Assembly (NCBI GenBank): GCA_033060915.1
Contig: CM065399.1
Coordinates: forward strand, 10,496,001-10,560,000
Reading direction: 5' to 3'
DNA: 64,000 bases
Source: Euryodendron excelsum
Lineage: Eukaryota > Streptophyta > Magnoliopsida > Ericales > Pentaphylacaceae
Part shown: positions 20,518 through 31,354 of the stretch, piece after piece
How the letters are laid out: each line of letters opens with the position of its first letter
Position numbering within the stretch: the stretch's first letter is position 1
Notes under the pieces: model-generated
Databases searched by the model: none
What the model was told of the DNA's origin: nothing
Seen by the model: only the letters and a program-made list of their open reading frames with translations
Made by a program: the position numbers and the translations under genes

Positions 20518-21951
20518 CAGCCATTTAGGGAATGTTTAAGGTCGGCAAGCAACGTATCTTTGACTAGATTTGGGCGCCTATACTAGTGACTACCATGCAA
20601 TTTTTAGTCTGGCTTCACTAGGAGTGGCTCCGGAAAGTCCGGGAATGATTTGAAGGAGGCGGGAATGACCCGGAAGGCCGGAAAGGAGCAGGAACACTTA
20701 AAATAGTGTTCTGGAGGTATTTGACTTGAAAAGTGAGGATAAGACGTGTCAGAAAGGTTGATCGGGCCTTTTGGGGCAAAACGGTCAATTGGACTGGAAA
20801 ACTGCCGGGACAAACTCGGACTGTCCCTGAAGAAGATTTGGGATCTGAAAACATTATTCATAATATTCCCAGAGGTTGCCGGTTTGATTTCTAGAGCCGG
20901 CGTGGTCGGAAAAGGAGACCGGCCCACCAGGGGCAAAACGGTCATTTCGCACCAAGTTGGCCGGAACTGACTCAGAATGATCCAAAAAGGTAAAAGGAGG
21001 TCGAGAACACTATAAAAAGTATTCTCAAGAGGTTACCGGTTTGATACCCAGAGCCGGTGTGGTTCCCGGGGCATTCGGATGCCTAGGGGCAAAATGGTTA
21101 TCTTGACCGGAAAAGGTCCAAAGGGCAGTTTGGTCATTTTTCACCGAAGTGGGCTAACAGACACTAGTGTTGACCTGGGTTTTGAGTGTTTCTGCCACTC
21201 TAACGGCGGTCATCGTGACATAGGGGTTTGTTGGCAATTCCTTATATCGACCTATTTGTGAGTATTTCCGCTACTCTAACGGTTTTGTGAGTAGTTTCGC
21301 TACTCGGACCGTCTCGAGGAATAAACTATCTCGAGAGAGAGATTGGAAAGGGGACTTATCGTCTCCAAAGAGACGTGCCTGAGTTGGAACCGTCTCGAGG
21401 AATAAACTGTCGAGAGAGAGGGATTGGAAAGGGTCTTACCGTCTTCGAAAAGACGTGCCTGGGTTGGAACCGTCTCGAGGAATAAACTATCTCGAGAGTG
21501 GGATTGGAAAGGGGACTTATCGTCTCCGAAGAGACATGCCTGGGATTGGAACCGTCTCGAGGAATAAACTGTCTCGAGAGAGGGATTGGAAAGGGGACTT
21601 ATCGCCTCCGAGGAGACGTGCCTAGGATTGGAACCGTCTCGAGGAATAAACTGTCTCGAGAGAGGGATTGGAAAAGGGACTTATCGCCTCCTAGGAGACG
21701 TGCCTGAATTAGAACCGTCTCGAGGAATAAACTGTCTCGAGAGTGGGGTTGGAATCGGAAAGGAAAAGACAATGCCCCTAAGGGCATTTTGGTCATTTTG
21801 CCTCTATTTGGGCCTGACGGGCACGCGAAGCGATGGACTGACGGGATTTGGACCTAGAGAATTGGTTTCGATAGGAATATGCCCACAATGACTTGAAAAC
21901 AAGTCTGGACGGAGTGTAGACTGCCGAGCGGTAAAAAATGGGGTGCTTACA

Positions 21952-21956
21952 AATGG
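21952..21956. repeat. Target-site duplication of E1, right copy (aatgg)
   Basis: It matches 2921-2925 and directly follows the LTR terminus gtgcttaca. Confidence 0.95.
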
Positions 21957-23258
21957 AAGCGTAAAGAATTACTGGAATTATTGCGTGCGTACTTGGATGT
22001 CTTCGCGTGGTCCTATCAAGACATGCCCGGGCTGGATGAATCCATTGTGGAACATAGATTACCCTTGGACCCGCAAATAAAACCCTTTAAGCAGAGGCTA
22101 AGAAGATTGAAGTCTGAGTGGAGCCTGAAGATCAAGGAGGAGGTGATTAAACAACTCCAGGCTGGATTCCTGCAAGTAGTAGAGTATCCCCAATGGCTGG
22201 CTAATATTGTCCCGGTATCTAAGAAAGATGACAAGGTGCGGATGTGTATTGACTTTCGGGACCTTAACAGGGCCAGTCCAAAGGATGATTTTCCTCTCCC
22301 ACACATAGACTTGCTCGTTGACAACACGGTTGGTCATGGAATGTTTTCCTTCATGGACGGTTTTTCGGGATATAATTAGATCAAGCTAGCTAAAGAGGAC
22401 CGGGAGAAGACTGCTTTCATTACCCCCTGGCGAGTATACTGTTATAAAGTCATGCCATTCAGACTTTACAATGCAGGGGCAACCTACCAAAAAGCCATGG
22501 TAACCTTATTCCATGACATGATGCATCAGGAAGTAGAAATCTATGTGGATGACATGATCGTCAAGTTCAAGAAGTGGAAAGACCACCTGTTCAACCTGCG
22601 GAGGGTGTTTGACCGCCCCAATAGGTATCAGCTCAAGCTAAATCCGGCCAAATGCACATTTGGAGTATCTTCAGGGAAGCTGCTGGGGTTTATAGTCAAT
22701 GAAAGGGGGATAGAGGTTGATCCTGCCAAAGTAAAGTCCATTGTCGAAATGCCAGCACCAAAGGGGGAAAAAGAGGTTCGATCTTTTCTAGGAAAATTAA
22801 ACTTTATCAGCAGGTTCATCGCCCAAATGACCCACCTGTGCGAACCTATTTTCAAGCTCCTTAAGAAAGACGTTCCAAAAGAGTGGGATGATAATTGTCA
22901 AATAGTTGTTGATAAAATCAAAGAATATCTTCAGAATCCCCCTATCCTAGTGGCACCAACCTCGGGACGTCCTTTGTTGATGTACATGTCAGTGTTAGGT
23001 ACTTCCATGGGATGCGTTTTGAGGCAGCATGACGAAACGGGAAGAAAGGAGCAAGCCATTTACTACCTCAGTAAGAAATTTCTGCTGTATGAAGCAAAGT
23101 ATTCCGATCTCGAGACAACCTGCTGCACATTAGCTTGGGCAGCTCATAGGCTTCGGCACTACATGCTCTATCATGCTACTTTCCTCATCTCTTAAATGGA
23201 TCCCCTCAAGTATATATTCGAGAAACCAACCCTGTCCAGCAGAATTGCTCGATGACAC
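21957..23258 (+). pseudogene. Reverse transcriptase and RNase H of element A
   Basis: A single frame from 21957 holds RT: FAWSYQDMPGLD, GFLQVVEYPQWLAN, CIDFRDLNRASPKDDFPLP, and the catalytic YVDD at 22542-22553. The connection and Ty3-type RNase H follow (PLLMYMSVLG, AIYYLSKKFL, RLRHYMLYH up to 23190). Stops: TAG at 22377-22379 in the GYN-I motif, TAA at 23193-23195, and a TGA near 23253 where relatives have Trp. There is no indel in this part. The enzyme would copy the RNA genome in the particle. B keeps only the first third of this domain. Confidence 0.9.
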
Positions 23259-23870
23259 ATGATCCTGTTAGAATTCGACATCGTGTTCACTACCCGTAAA
23301 GCAGTCAAGGGGCAGGTGATAGTTGATTATCTGGCCGAGCACCCTATTGATGATTATCAAGCCATGGAGCCCCAATTTCCCGATGAAAATATACTATGCA
23401 TTGATGACGCATCTGAAGAGCCAGAACCAGCCGGGTGGAAGATGTTTTTTGACGGCGGTGCTAACAAAAGGGGAGCCGGCATTGGGGCAGTAGTAGTGTC
23501 AAGAAGGGGCAGTAGTAGTGTCAAGAACAGGCAGTCATTATCCTATTGTGGTTAAGCTACAACTTGAACTCTGCACCAATAACATCGCTAAATATGAGGC
23601 TTGCATCCTGGGACTAAGATTGGCATTAGAAATGAAGATTGAAAATTGGTTGTTCTCGGCGATTCAGATCTGGTTATTCAGTAATCCAGGGACGTGTACC
23701 AAACTCGAGATACCAAACTTTCCCCGTATCATCAATAGGTTAAAGATTTGTGTCAGCTATTCAAAAGCGTGGATTTTTGTCACGTACCCCGAGCTGAGAA
23801 CAGTTTTGCCGATGCCTTAGCTATATTAACTGCAACAATCAAGGTCGACAGGGGCACTGAAATACCCCCT
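23259..23870 (+). pseudogene. Archaeal-type RNase H segment of element A (frameshifted)
   Basis: A second RNase H domain follows the first, with MFFDGGANKRGAGIGAVVVS near 23442-23500 and CTNNIAKYEACILGL near 23572. Two RNase H domains are a mark of Tat-clade elements, where the extra one is of archaeal/plant type. A perfect 22-bp tandem duplication (23484-23527) shifts the frame by one, and further small indels near 23645-23700 disrupt the rest. The original frame is regained by about 23832. Confidence 0.8.
23484..23527 (+). repeat. Perfect 22-bp tandem duplication inside the second RNase H
   Basis: Copies 23484-23505 and 23506-23527 are identical (ggggcagtagtagtgtcaag plus aa). Since 22 is not a multiple of three it breaks the frame, as the change from frame 3 to frame 1 shows. 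Confidence 0.95.
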
Positions 23871-23876
23871 CTATAG

Positions 23877-25181
23877 ATCTTTACCAGGGATGTCCCTTCC
23901 TATTGCCTGCACACAACTATTGAACCCCACGAGAAACCATGGTTTTATGACATCCAGAGGTATATCCAAGCCAGGACGTTCCCCGATGCAGCAACACAAC
24001 GCGATAGGAAGACCATTTGTCGTTTGGTGGGACACTACTTCATGGTTGGAAATGAGCTTTTCAGGAGATCATGGTTCGGACCTCTAAGATGTGTTAATAC
24101 CACCGAAGCCAAAGTTATTATGGAGGAAGTGCACGGGGGAGTTTGCAGTCCCCACATGAATGGCCACACGCTTGCAAAGAAGATTCTCTAGACAGGGTAT
24201 TACTGGTCAACAATGGAGTCAGATTACATTAGATATGTTCTTTGGTGTCAAAAATGCCAGATACATAGGGATAAGATCAAAGCACCGCCGACTGAGCTCC
24301 ATTCTATGTCAGCCCCATGGCCTTTTTCTATGTGGGGGATAGATATGATTGGTCCAATCACTCCTAAAGCTTCCAACGGCTATCGCTTCATCCTGGTCGC
24401 CATTGATTATTTCACTAAATGGGTGGAAGCTGTCTCGTACGTCCACGTCACCAAGAGGGTCGTAGAAAGGTTCATAAAAAATCATATCATTTGTCGGTAC
24501 GGGATTCTCGAGTCGCTCATTACTGACAATGCTTCCAATCTAAACGAGTTAATGTCAAAGCTATGCCAAACATTTCGCATTACTCACCGGAATTCGGTCA
24601 CTTACCGGCCTCAGATGAATGGAGCAATGGAAGCAGCCAACAGGAACATTAAGAGAATACTCCAAAAAATAATTGGCAATTACAGAGATTGGCATGATAA
24701 ACTTCCTTTTGCACTGATGGCTTACCGAACTACTATGAGGGTCTCTACCGGAAGTACTCCTTTCGAGCTGGTCTACGGCACCGAGGCGGTCATCCCTGTT
24801 GAGATTGAGATTCCTTCTTTAAGGATCTTAACAGAAACCAAACTAGATGAAGCAGAATGGATCAAAGACCAGTATGCCCAACTCTGTTTGCTGGACGAGA
24901 AGCGGCTAGCTGCGGTTTATCCCGCTCAATGCTACAGAAGGCGAATGGCCAGAACGTTTGATAAGAAAGTACGACCTCGATCGTTCCAACCGAGAGATTT
25001 GGTGCTCAAGAAGGTGTTCCCCCATCAAGAGGCAGCACAGGGGAAATTTGCTCCAAACTATGAAGGGCCATTTGTCGTAAAGAGGGTCCTGTCTGGAGGA
25101 GCTCTCGTTTTGGAGGAAATGGATGGCCAAGAATTCCCTAGCCCATTGAATTCAGATGCTGTCAAACACTACTACATATGA
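23877..25181 (+). pseudogene. Integrase of element A (one internal stop)
   Basis: The frame runs from 23877 to the TAA-type end at 25181, interrupted only by TAG at 24189-24191. An H-H-C-C zinc-binding region spans about 24135-24260 (HMNGH then CQKC). The catalytic triad is Asp 24342, Asp 24525 and Glu 24630, a D,D35E spacing. The C-terminal part has NYEGPFVVKRVLSGGALVLEEMDG and ends KHYYI. It would insert the cDNA with five-base duplications, as seen for E1 and the solo LTRs. From 24213 on the frame is open and nearly complete. Confidence 0.9.
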
Positions 25182-26445
25182 TTCCGAAAGCTAGACCTTT
25201 GGTTTCTGTGGAGAAGCAATAAAATTTACTTTCCTCATTCTCCACTAATCAATAGGGTAGTGTTTCAAGGGTAAAGCTCTATGGACTAAACAATCTAATT
25301 CCAAGATGACGAGAGGCCCTCGTTTCATTTTCTATCCAATTAAAATGCACATATATATAACCTTTGTCAAACCCTTAGAGCCGGTTACTTTCTTTCAGGA
25401 ACATTGCCCAACAAAGTGATCATGTTAAGTCAAAGTAGAGGCATTGTAGATATGCGTAAAAAAAAAAAAAAAATCCCTTGAAGTATTACTTTAAGTTTGC
25501 ACAAACATTGGTATTAACGTCGTTGGTAAAAAAAAAAAAAAAAGAAGAAGAAGAAAAAAAGAGAAAAAAAATATGCGATGAGACACCTGAAGAAAGATGG
25601 GAATACGTAGAAAAAGTGCTATTAAACCAAAAACCATTAACCATGATCACTAGTAGAATGGTAGGCTTGAGCCTTTTCCTTTTCTTTCAAAAGTTAAAAA
25701 AAAAAAAAAAAAAAACCACACCACAAACCCTAAAAGTCCTCCTAGATTAGAGTTAAATTGATTAGTCCAAATGAGCTTACTAAAATATGCCATTGGCTAG
25801 AGAATGATGCAAGTAGCGTTTAGAAGCTTCTCAACAGAAATCGAGGACCAAGCTGAGGAAAGAGAGAAAAAGAAGAGAGAAAAGTTAAGTGCTTTCTGAG
25901 GATGCAGTGAAAACCTAAAAGGGTGCCGTAAGTAAAAAGGTAGGGATGTGGCAAGATATAAAACTGTCGACCCTGGTGAAAACCTACAAAGGTGCCTTGG
26001 TGCAAAAATGACAAAGCTGAGACTTGTGAAAACCCTCAAGGGCACTTGTAGTAAAAATAGTGAAAAAAAAAAAGAGGAAGGTTGGGAGCAAGAGATTTAG
26101 ATGTAAGAAATAGCTCAAGCTACTGCATTCCCCAGAAGTTAATGTATGAAAGCAACAGTGTAAAAGTTGAAAGGCGTCTCGAAAGGCATTCTCCGGCTTA
26201 GCCCGATTAGGGTTAAAGGAAGCAGGGGTTCCTTTCGCTGGACAATTAGTGAGTCAGAGAATCAAACAAAAGGGAGTTATTTTTCATTAAGCTGCGATTT
26301 TCATTTAACTTTCCCCAAATTTGTTGCTACACTGATCATGCAGGAAAATCATATCTAAAGTACGGGAGGTCATGAGTTTATAAGACAAAAAGAGGCATAT
26401 TACTAAACAAAGTATGTTTTTCTACAAATGCAGAAATCAGTAAAT
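25182..26445 (+). other. A-rich spacer after integrase in element A
   Basis: No gene is supported. It has A runs at 25458-25473, 25528-25560 and 25696-25713, and a degenerate repeat starting gtgaaaacc at 25907, 25976 and 26026, each followed by a ggtgcc- or gggcac-like motif. Element B has the same layout at 41098-42299, and E1 a partial inverted match at 12421-12610. Confidence 0.6.
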
Positions 26446-28125
26446 CTAAGAGCGAGGGGCAAAAATATATCGCTCCCCGACATCATCAGAGGAAGAATCA
26501 GCTATGCAGGGATCCACTGGCTTGCCAACCATTGGAGGAACACCCGAAGAAGTACCCGCTGCCGATGATCGAGGCTGGCCCTACTCGTAGTATACACATC
26601 GGGCCCGAAGCACGTCCCTCTCTCGGGTCAGGGACTCCACAGTCTCCCGCAAGGACTGGCTATCCGTCACATCAGTCTCCAGGGAGGTGGGGCTGTCTAG
26701 AACACCTCGTGGCCGCCTACGTCCCCTCGCAGCACTCAAAGATAGATCACCATGGGTCGATCTGGCTGCTGCTAGCTGCATCTCTAGTGAAGCTACCTCA
26801 GCATCCCTCACTCTCAACCGATCATGCAATGTCCGTATTAGTCGGCGGTTGTCCCGCCTATGACGACGCCCCTGAACAATCATAGCAGTTACGAAGTCGG
26901 TATACCCTACGGGAGGTAAATGAGTCTCAATAAGAAGATCCCTAAGTCTGTTGGGACCTATCACGTAGCGTCGAAGCCAATAGTGATAGGCCTCAATCGC
27001 AAGGGGCATGACAAAGAAGGGACCATCATTGTCAAAATGAGGAAGCAAAGATCTCCATATATCCATGACTCTCTCCACCAGTGCTCCAGGGATCGACGCC
27101 TCAAAGACAAGAGTAAACTTAGTTGCAGATGCTAAATAAGGGATATCCTAACTCCTACCAAGCTGTTGCAGAACTCGAATACCAAAGAACGGGGCAATGC
27201 CCCGCAGGCCTGCTAGGGGCACGAAGGCCCTCCCGGAAGGTTGAACTCTCAAGCAATACCTACCAACTAGTTTTGAATACCACTAGACAGTGCCTGATCT
27301 CATGCTCTGGAGGTAGTCAGCCTAGGATGCAATAGTCTGTGGAAATCTCCCCTCATCTACCATGACACCTTGAGATCTCGCCAGGGAATGTATGTGGTCA
27401 AGCTCAGGATACCATGTATGCTGGAACAAAGGTGTAACAAACAAGTGTCCAATCGCCCAGAGCTGGAAGAGAGTAGCGCATCCCCGGAAACGAGTGTCAA
27501 TGGTCTGCTGGAATCTCGTAACACTCACGAAGGTCTTTCCTACAATCATGGGAGCATAGGAATGCCCCTTACGGATCAAGGCCAGTGGTGCACAAAGTCG
27601 ACAGTCCACTAAATCATCTTCTCGTGGGAACACCAAGAAGTTCAGCAGAAGCAAGGACAAAGCAACCATACGAGAAATAGCCCAATCCTGGGAAGTGTGC
27701 CACTCACCTGAATGAACTCGCATACCGGTGGGAAACTCAAAACGGGAAAAGAGGAACTCTGCTAGGACATAAGGAAACTGGGGCAAAGAATAAGACGAAA
27801 GAACTGCGCGTCTGAATCCGAGCTAGGACGAAATCACTATAATACAACCATCTGGAAAGAGAGGTCCCACAATGTCGGCAGAAGCATCTCGGAAACCAAG
27901 AAGAAACCCATACTCGTGAGGAGTAGGGGTAAGCTCGCACTCCCCAAAGTAGAAAAGAGACAAGTCAGGCTGCCAGAAGGGAATCACCGCTTCCATGAGC
28001 CCAAGAATGAGCCGCACTGATAGAAGTGAAACCACCCAATTAAAGGACCGGCGAAAGATATCCTGCTCATCCGGAGGGTAACTACTGTGCCAAGCGCTCA
28101 GTCGGCTCAAAATTGCATTTGCCAT
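26446..28125 (-). pseudogene. DUF7745-like gene, antisense in element A (stop codons only)
   Basis: ATG at 28125 follows the acceptor TTTTCAGG. The frame is 1,680 bp to the TAG at 26446-26448. The start LSRLSAWHSSYPPDEQDIF, the segment FYFGECELTPTPHEYGFLLGF and the later IRKGHSYAPMIVGKTF ... FRGCATLFQLWAIGHLF fit the DUF7745 family of plant transposon-linked proteins. A helical, coiled-coil-like stretch (RDAEVASLEMQLAAARS) is near the C terminus. Internal stops are all TAG (27823-27825, 27322-27324, two between 27321 and 27079, one at about 26578). No indel is needed to keep the frame. Function unknown. Confidence 0.78.
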
Positions 28126-29461
28126 CCTGAAAAGGTAAGCCAAGGTAAAAGGTGTTAACATACCATACATGCAATTCAAATAATAAAGCAAAATAAAATA
28201 AAAAACTAACACAAAAAAACAAATAAAAAGATTTCGAATGATAAGTCAAAACAAAATTCCTACGCACACCTTTTGATTTTTCAACTTCAAATCAAATCTC
28301 AAGGGTTTTCTGTCTTTTTTCCTCCAAAAAGATTTTATTTCTAAAAATTTTTTTTAACTCTTTCCTTAATTTCTAAAATTTTCAGTAGAGTCCCGTTCAA
28401 AAATGGCCCCTACAACACCTATAACATCAACACAAAACACAAAACGTGCACTTTCCAACGTTACAATCACATAACATCCGTAATCGCACACATTTTTCAA
28501 TGTTTCAAAATTTTCAAAACATATGCTTTATTTTTCCAATAAATTAATGGTTTTCAAAAATGCCTCAAAATTCGTCAAAATCATTTCAAATGTTTTTCAA
28601 AAATATTTCTACATTTTTTGAATTTTAAACTCTAAGGAATTTCATCAATTTCCTGAGTTTTCTCATTTTCCTAAATTTTCTAAGTATTTTCCTATTTTTC
28701 AAAAAATCAAAAATACCGAATTTTTAAAAAATCACGAAACTTCACACGGTTGTTAAACACATTTTTTTTAAGGCACATTGCACAAAAATCTAGCCAAAAA
28801 ACCTAATGCCCAAGTCTATAGGAACAAATTCATATTCTTGCAGAAAACCCTCTTCGCGTAATCGTGAAAAGTCACTTAAATTTAATCAAACAAGCACCAA
28901 AATGCAAAAATAATATTACCATCATGTTCAAAACACATCAAAACATCAATTTCCACTATTCACATGATTCAAATGAAGTTCTACACATCAAAATCAACAA
29001 AATTTGAAAACTCACTTTTTGAAAGTTCTCCGGCAAAATCTTCTCTTCCGACGACTTTTCCGACGACGTGGTCTCCTTCCGGCGATCACCAGTGGTCTCC
29101 AAGAAGTGCCCCTTCAAGGTTCAAGTCAATTTTCACACAAAGTCTCTCGGATTTGCGAAAACTCTCCAAAATGCCGCAAGTGTTTGAACTAGAAAATTTT
29201 TTGGTTTTGTTCTTAAGCCTGGCGCCACTAGTAGAGGCGCCAAGCCTTCTCGGCCAAAGGCGCCACTCCTAGTGGCGCCAGTGTCCAATTCTGGCCAGCT
29301 TTGCCCCCTTTCCCGCCAAATCTCATTTTCGAAGGCCTTTTTGGCCCGCTATCCGTTTTCGACCCCCGTTGTCGAAAGATTCCCAATGTTCATCCCTCTG
29401 ACTGCCTCGCAGTCAACATGGGACTCTTAGTTTTATCGTTTTCTGTCTTTGACAAGCAAAG
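28126..29461 (-). other. Leader exon and 889-nt intron of the antisense gene in element A
   Basis: On the minus strand the donor AAAAA/GTGAGT is at 29015 and the acceptor CAG ends at 28127. Flanking exon sequence (GCCGGAGAACTTTC before the donor) matches E1. A 22-bp inverted repeat with GGCGCC arms lies at 29220-29241 and 29259-29280. The intron is T-rich in the sense of the gene. Confidence 0.65.
29220..29280. repeat. Inverted repeat with GGCGCC arms, leader of antisense gene (A)
   Basis: The arms 29220-29241 and 29259-29280 match at 20 of 22 positions. Same position as 8281-8341 in E1. Confidence 0.8.
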
Positions 29462-29478
29462 ACAGAAAAAGAGAGGCA
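29462..29478 (+). other. Polypurine tract of element A
   Basis: ACAGAAAAAGAGAGGCA stands just before the LTR start TGTAAGC at 29481. Confidence 0.88.
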
Positions 29479-30394
29479 GTTGTAAGCACCCCATTTTTTA
29501 CCGCTCAGCAGTCTACGCTTTGTCCAGACTTGTGCTCAAGTCAATGTGAACGTATTCTAATCGAAACCAACTCTCTAAATCCAAATCTCGTCTGTCCATC
29601 GCCTCGCGGGCCCACCAGGCCCAAATAGAGGCAAAATGACCAAAATGCCCTTAGGGGCTTTGTCTTTTCCAATTCCAATTCCAACTCCAACACCTTTCTC
29701 GAGACAGTTTATTCCTCGAGGCAATTCCAAATCAGGCACGTCTTTCCAAAGACGGTAAGTCCCCTTTCCAATTCTAACCCCTCTCGAGAGATAGTTTATT
29801 CCTCGTGACGGTTCCAAATTAGGCACGTCCTTCCGAAGACGATAAGACCCCTTTCCAATTCCATTCTCTCTCTCGAGATAGTTTATTCCTCGAGATAGTT
29901 CGGCACGTTTTTCAAAGAAAATCTCTTTGAAACAGTAAGTCCTTCTAACCTGTCGACCGGGACGAGACCCCAAATCCCCTAGATGGTAGAACGGTCCACC
30001 TTTGGCGCCTGCCAACCCGCCAATGCAGAAATGTCCGTTTAGGAACGCCTTCCGAGAAAATTGATTTCTCAGGCGCTAAGTCCCTTTAACAGCTTCCCGA
30101 GATCAGGTAGTCTTGGGAATAATCTCGAACCATCAGAGTAGCGGAAATACTTGCAAACATTACAACCGTCAGAGTAGCGAAAATACTCGCAAATAGGTCG
30201 ACATAGGGAATTGCCAACAAACCCCTGTGTCACGACGACCGCCGTCAGAGTGGCAGAAACACTCAAAACCCAGGTCAACACCGATGCCTGCTAGCCCACT
30301 TAAGTGAAAAATGACCAAACTGCCCCTTGGGTCTTTTCCGAGACTTTCCGATTAAGATGACCATTTTGCCCCTAGGCATCCGAATGCCCCGGGA

Positions 30395-30865
30395 ACCACA
30401 CCGGTTCTGGGTATCAAATCGGTAACCTCCCTAGAATACTTCTTATAGTATTCCCAACCTTCCTCTACCTTCCCAGATCATTCCGAGTCAATTCCAGCAA
30501 ACCCGACACAAAATGACCGTTTTGCCCCTGGTGGGTCGGTCTCCTTTTCCGACCACACCGGCTCTGGGTATCAAACCGGTAACTTCCCGAAAATTCTTTT
30601 TATAGTGTCCTCAGCCTTTCTTTGTCCTTTCAGATTGTTCCGAGTCAGTTCCGGTAAACCCGATGTGAAATGACCGTTTTGCCCTTGGTGGACCGGTCAC
30701 CTTTTGCAACCACACCGACTCTGGGAATCAAACCGGCAACCTTTGGGAATATTCTGAATAATATTTCCAAATCTTGAGTCTTTTTCCGGGACAGTCCGAG
30801 TCCGTCCCGGTAGCTTCTCGATCTGATTGACTATTTTGCCCTAAAAGGCCCGGTCAACGTTTCCA
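30395..30865 (+). repeat. 157-bp tandem repeat in U3, three copies
   Basis: The motif accacaccg starts at 30395, 30552 and 30709, exactly 157 bases apart each time. The third unit is more diverged. Copy number is two in the solo LTR at 56288 (57424, 57581) and in E1, and three in the solo LTRs near 39278 and 46254. Confidence 0.88.
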
Positions 30866-31094
30866 ACACATCCTATCTTCATTTTTCAAGTCAAATACCT
30901 TCAGGACACTGTTCTAAGTGTTTCTGCCCTTTTCCAGCCTTCAAGGCCATTCCCGGTCCCTTAAATCATTCCCGGACTTTCCCGAGTCACTCCTAGTGAA
31001 GCCAAGTTGAAAATTGCATGGTAGTCACTAGTACAGGCGCCCAAATCTAGTCAAAGATACATTGCTTGCCGACCTAAATACTTTCATAACTGGC

Positions 31095-31117
31095 TGGCGC
31101 CACTAGTAGTGGCGCCA
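31095..31117. promoter_or_regulatory. Palindrome with TGGCGCCACTA arms upstream of TATA (A 3' LTR)
   Basis: A 23-base inverted repeat, 11-base arms around one base, about 90 bases upstream of the TATA box. A second, weaker copy lies at about 31135-31155. Confidence 0.8.
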
Positions 31118-31208
31118 AGCCCAGAATTGGCCTAGCACCACTCCTAGTGGCGCTAAGAGGAATTTTACCCTAGCGCTACTACAACAGGCGTCAGGTCTGT
31201 CCTACCTC

Positions 31209-31216
31209 TATAAATA
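31209..31216 (+). promoter_or_regulatory. TATA box of A 3' LTR
   Basis: TATAAATA within CTCTATAAATACAGAGCC; transcription would begin near 31240. Confidence 0.8.
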
Positions 31217-31299
31217 CAGAGCCTCTTCCAGTGTGAAAGAGGTTCGCAAACTCAGTCTAAAAATACCAATATCCGATATACAGAGCTCGAACACTCCCT

Positions 31300-31354
31300 A
31301 AACCCTAGCTTCCTTAAGTTCTCCAAACCCTAGCCACCATACATTAAACCCTAG
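31300..31354 (+). promoter_or_regulatory. Telobox cluster (three AAACCCTAG)
   Basis: Copies at 31300-31308, 31325-31333 and 31346-31354, about 60-115 bases after the expected transcription start. Confidence 0.65.

Larger units (their letters stand above)
2926..21951 (-). mobile_element. E1: complete minus-strand LTR retrotransposon with gag and antisense PMD gene but no pol
   Basis: A 19,026-bp element bounded by LTRs of about 5.2 kb and flanked by aatgg duplications. Orientation follows from the primer-binding site next to the right-hand LTR (16744-16761) and the polypurine tract next to the left-hand LTR (8084-8098), so it reads right to left. Order in its own direction: 5' LTR, PBS, leader, gag, spacer, antisense PMD gene, PPT, 3' LTR. 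No protease, RT, RNase H or integrase motif is visible in the 8.7-kb interior. It fits the TR-GAG type of non-autonomous element, mobilised by relatives such as A. The first ~215 LTR bases differ at about a dozen sites, pointing to a fairly young insertion. Confidence 0.92.
16764..21951 (-). repeat. 5' LTR of E1
   Basis: 5,188 bp, colinear with the LTR at 2926-8080 and slightly longer. It has the same TG...CA ends, polypurine-type tract (17690-19560), TATA region, 157-bp repeat and ~83-bp array (21307-21745). The first ~215 bases differ from the other LTR at about a dozen sites. Confidence 0.95.

Noticed and set aside
24213..25181. Stand-alone integrase gene
   Set aside because: The frame extends upstream through TAG 24189 into the zinc-finger region; the ATG at 24213 is internal.
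31300..31354. Interstitial telomere sequence
   Set aside because: The AAACCCTA boxes are dispersed, not a head-to-tail array, and are part of every LTR.
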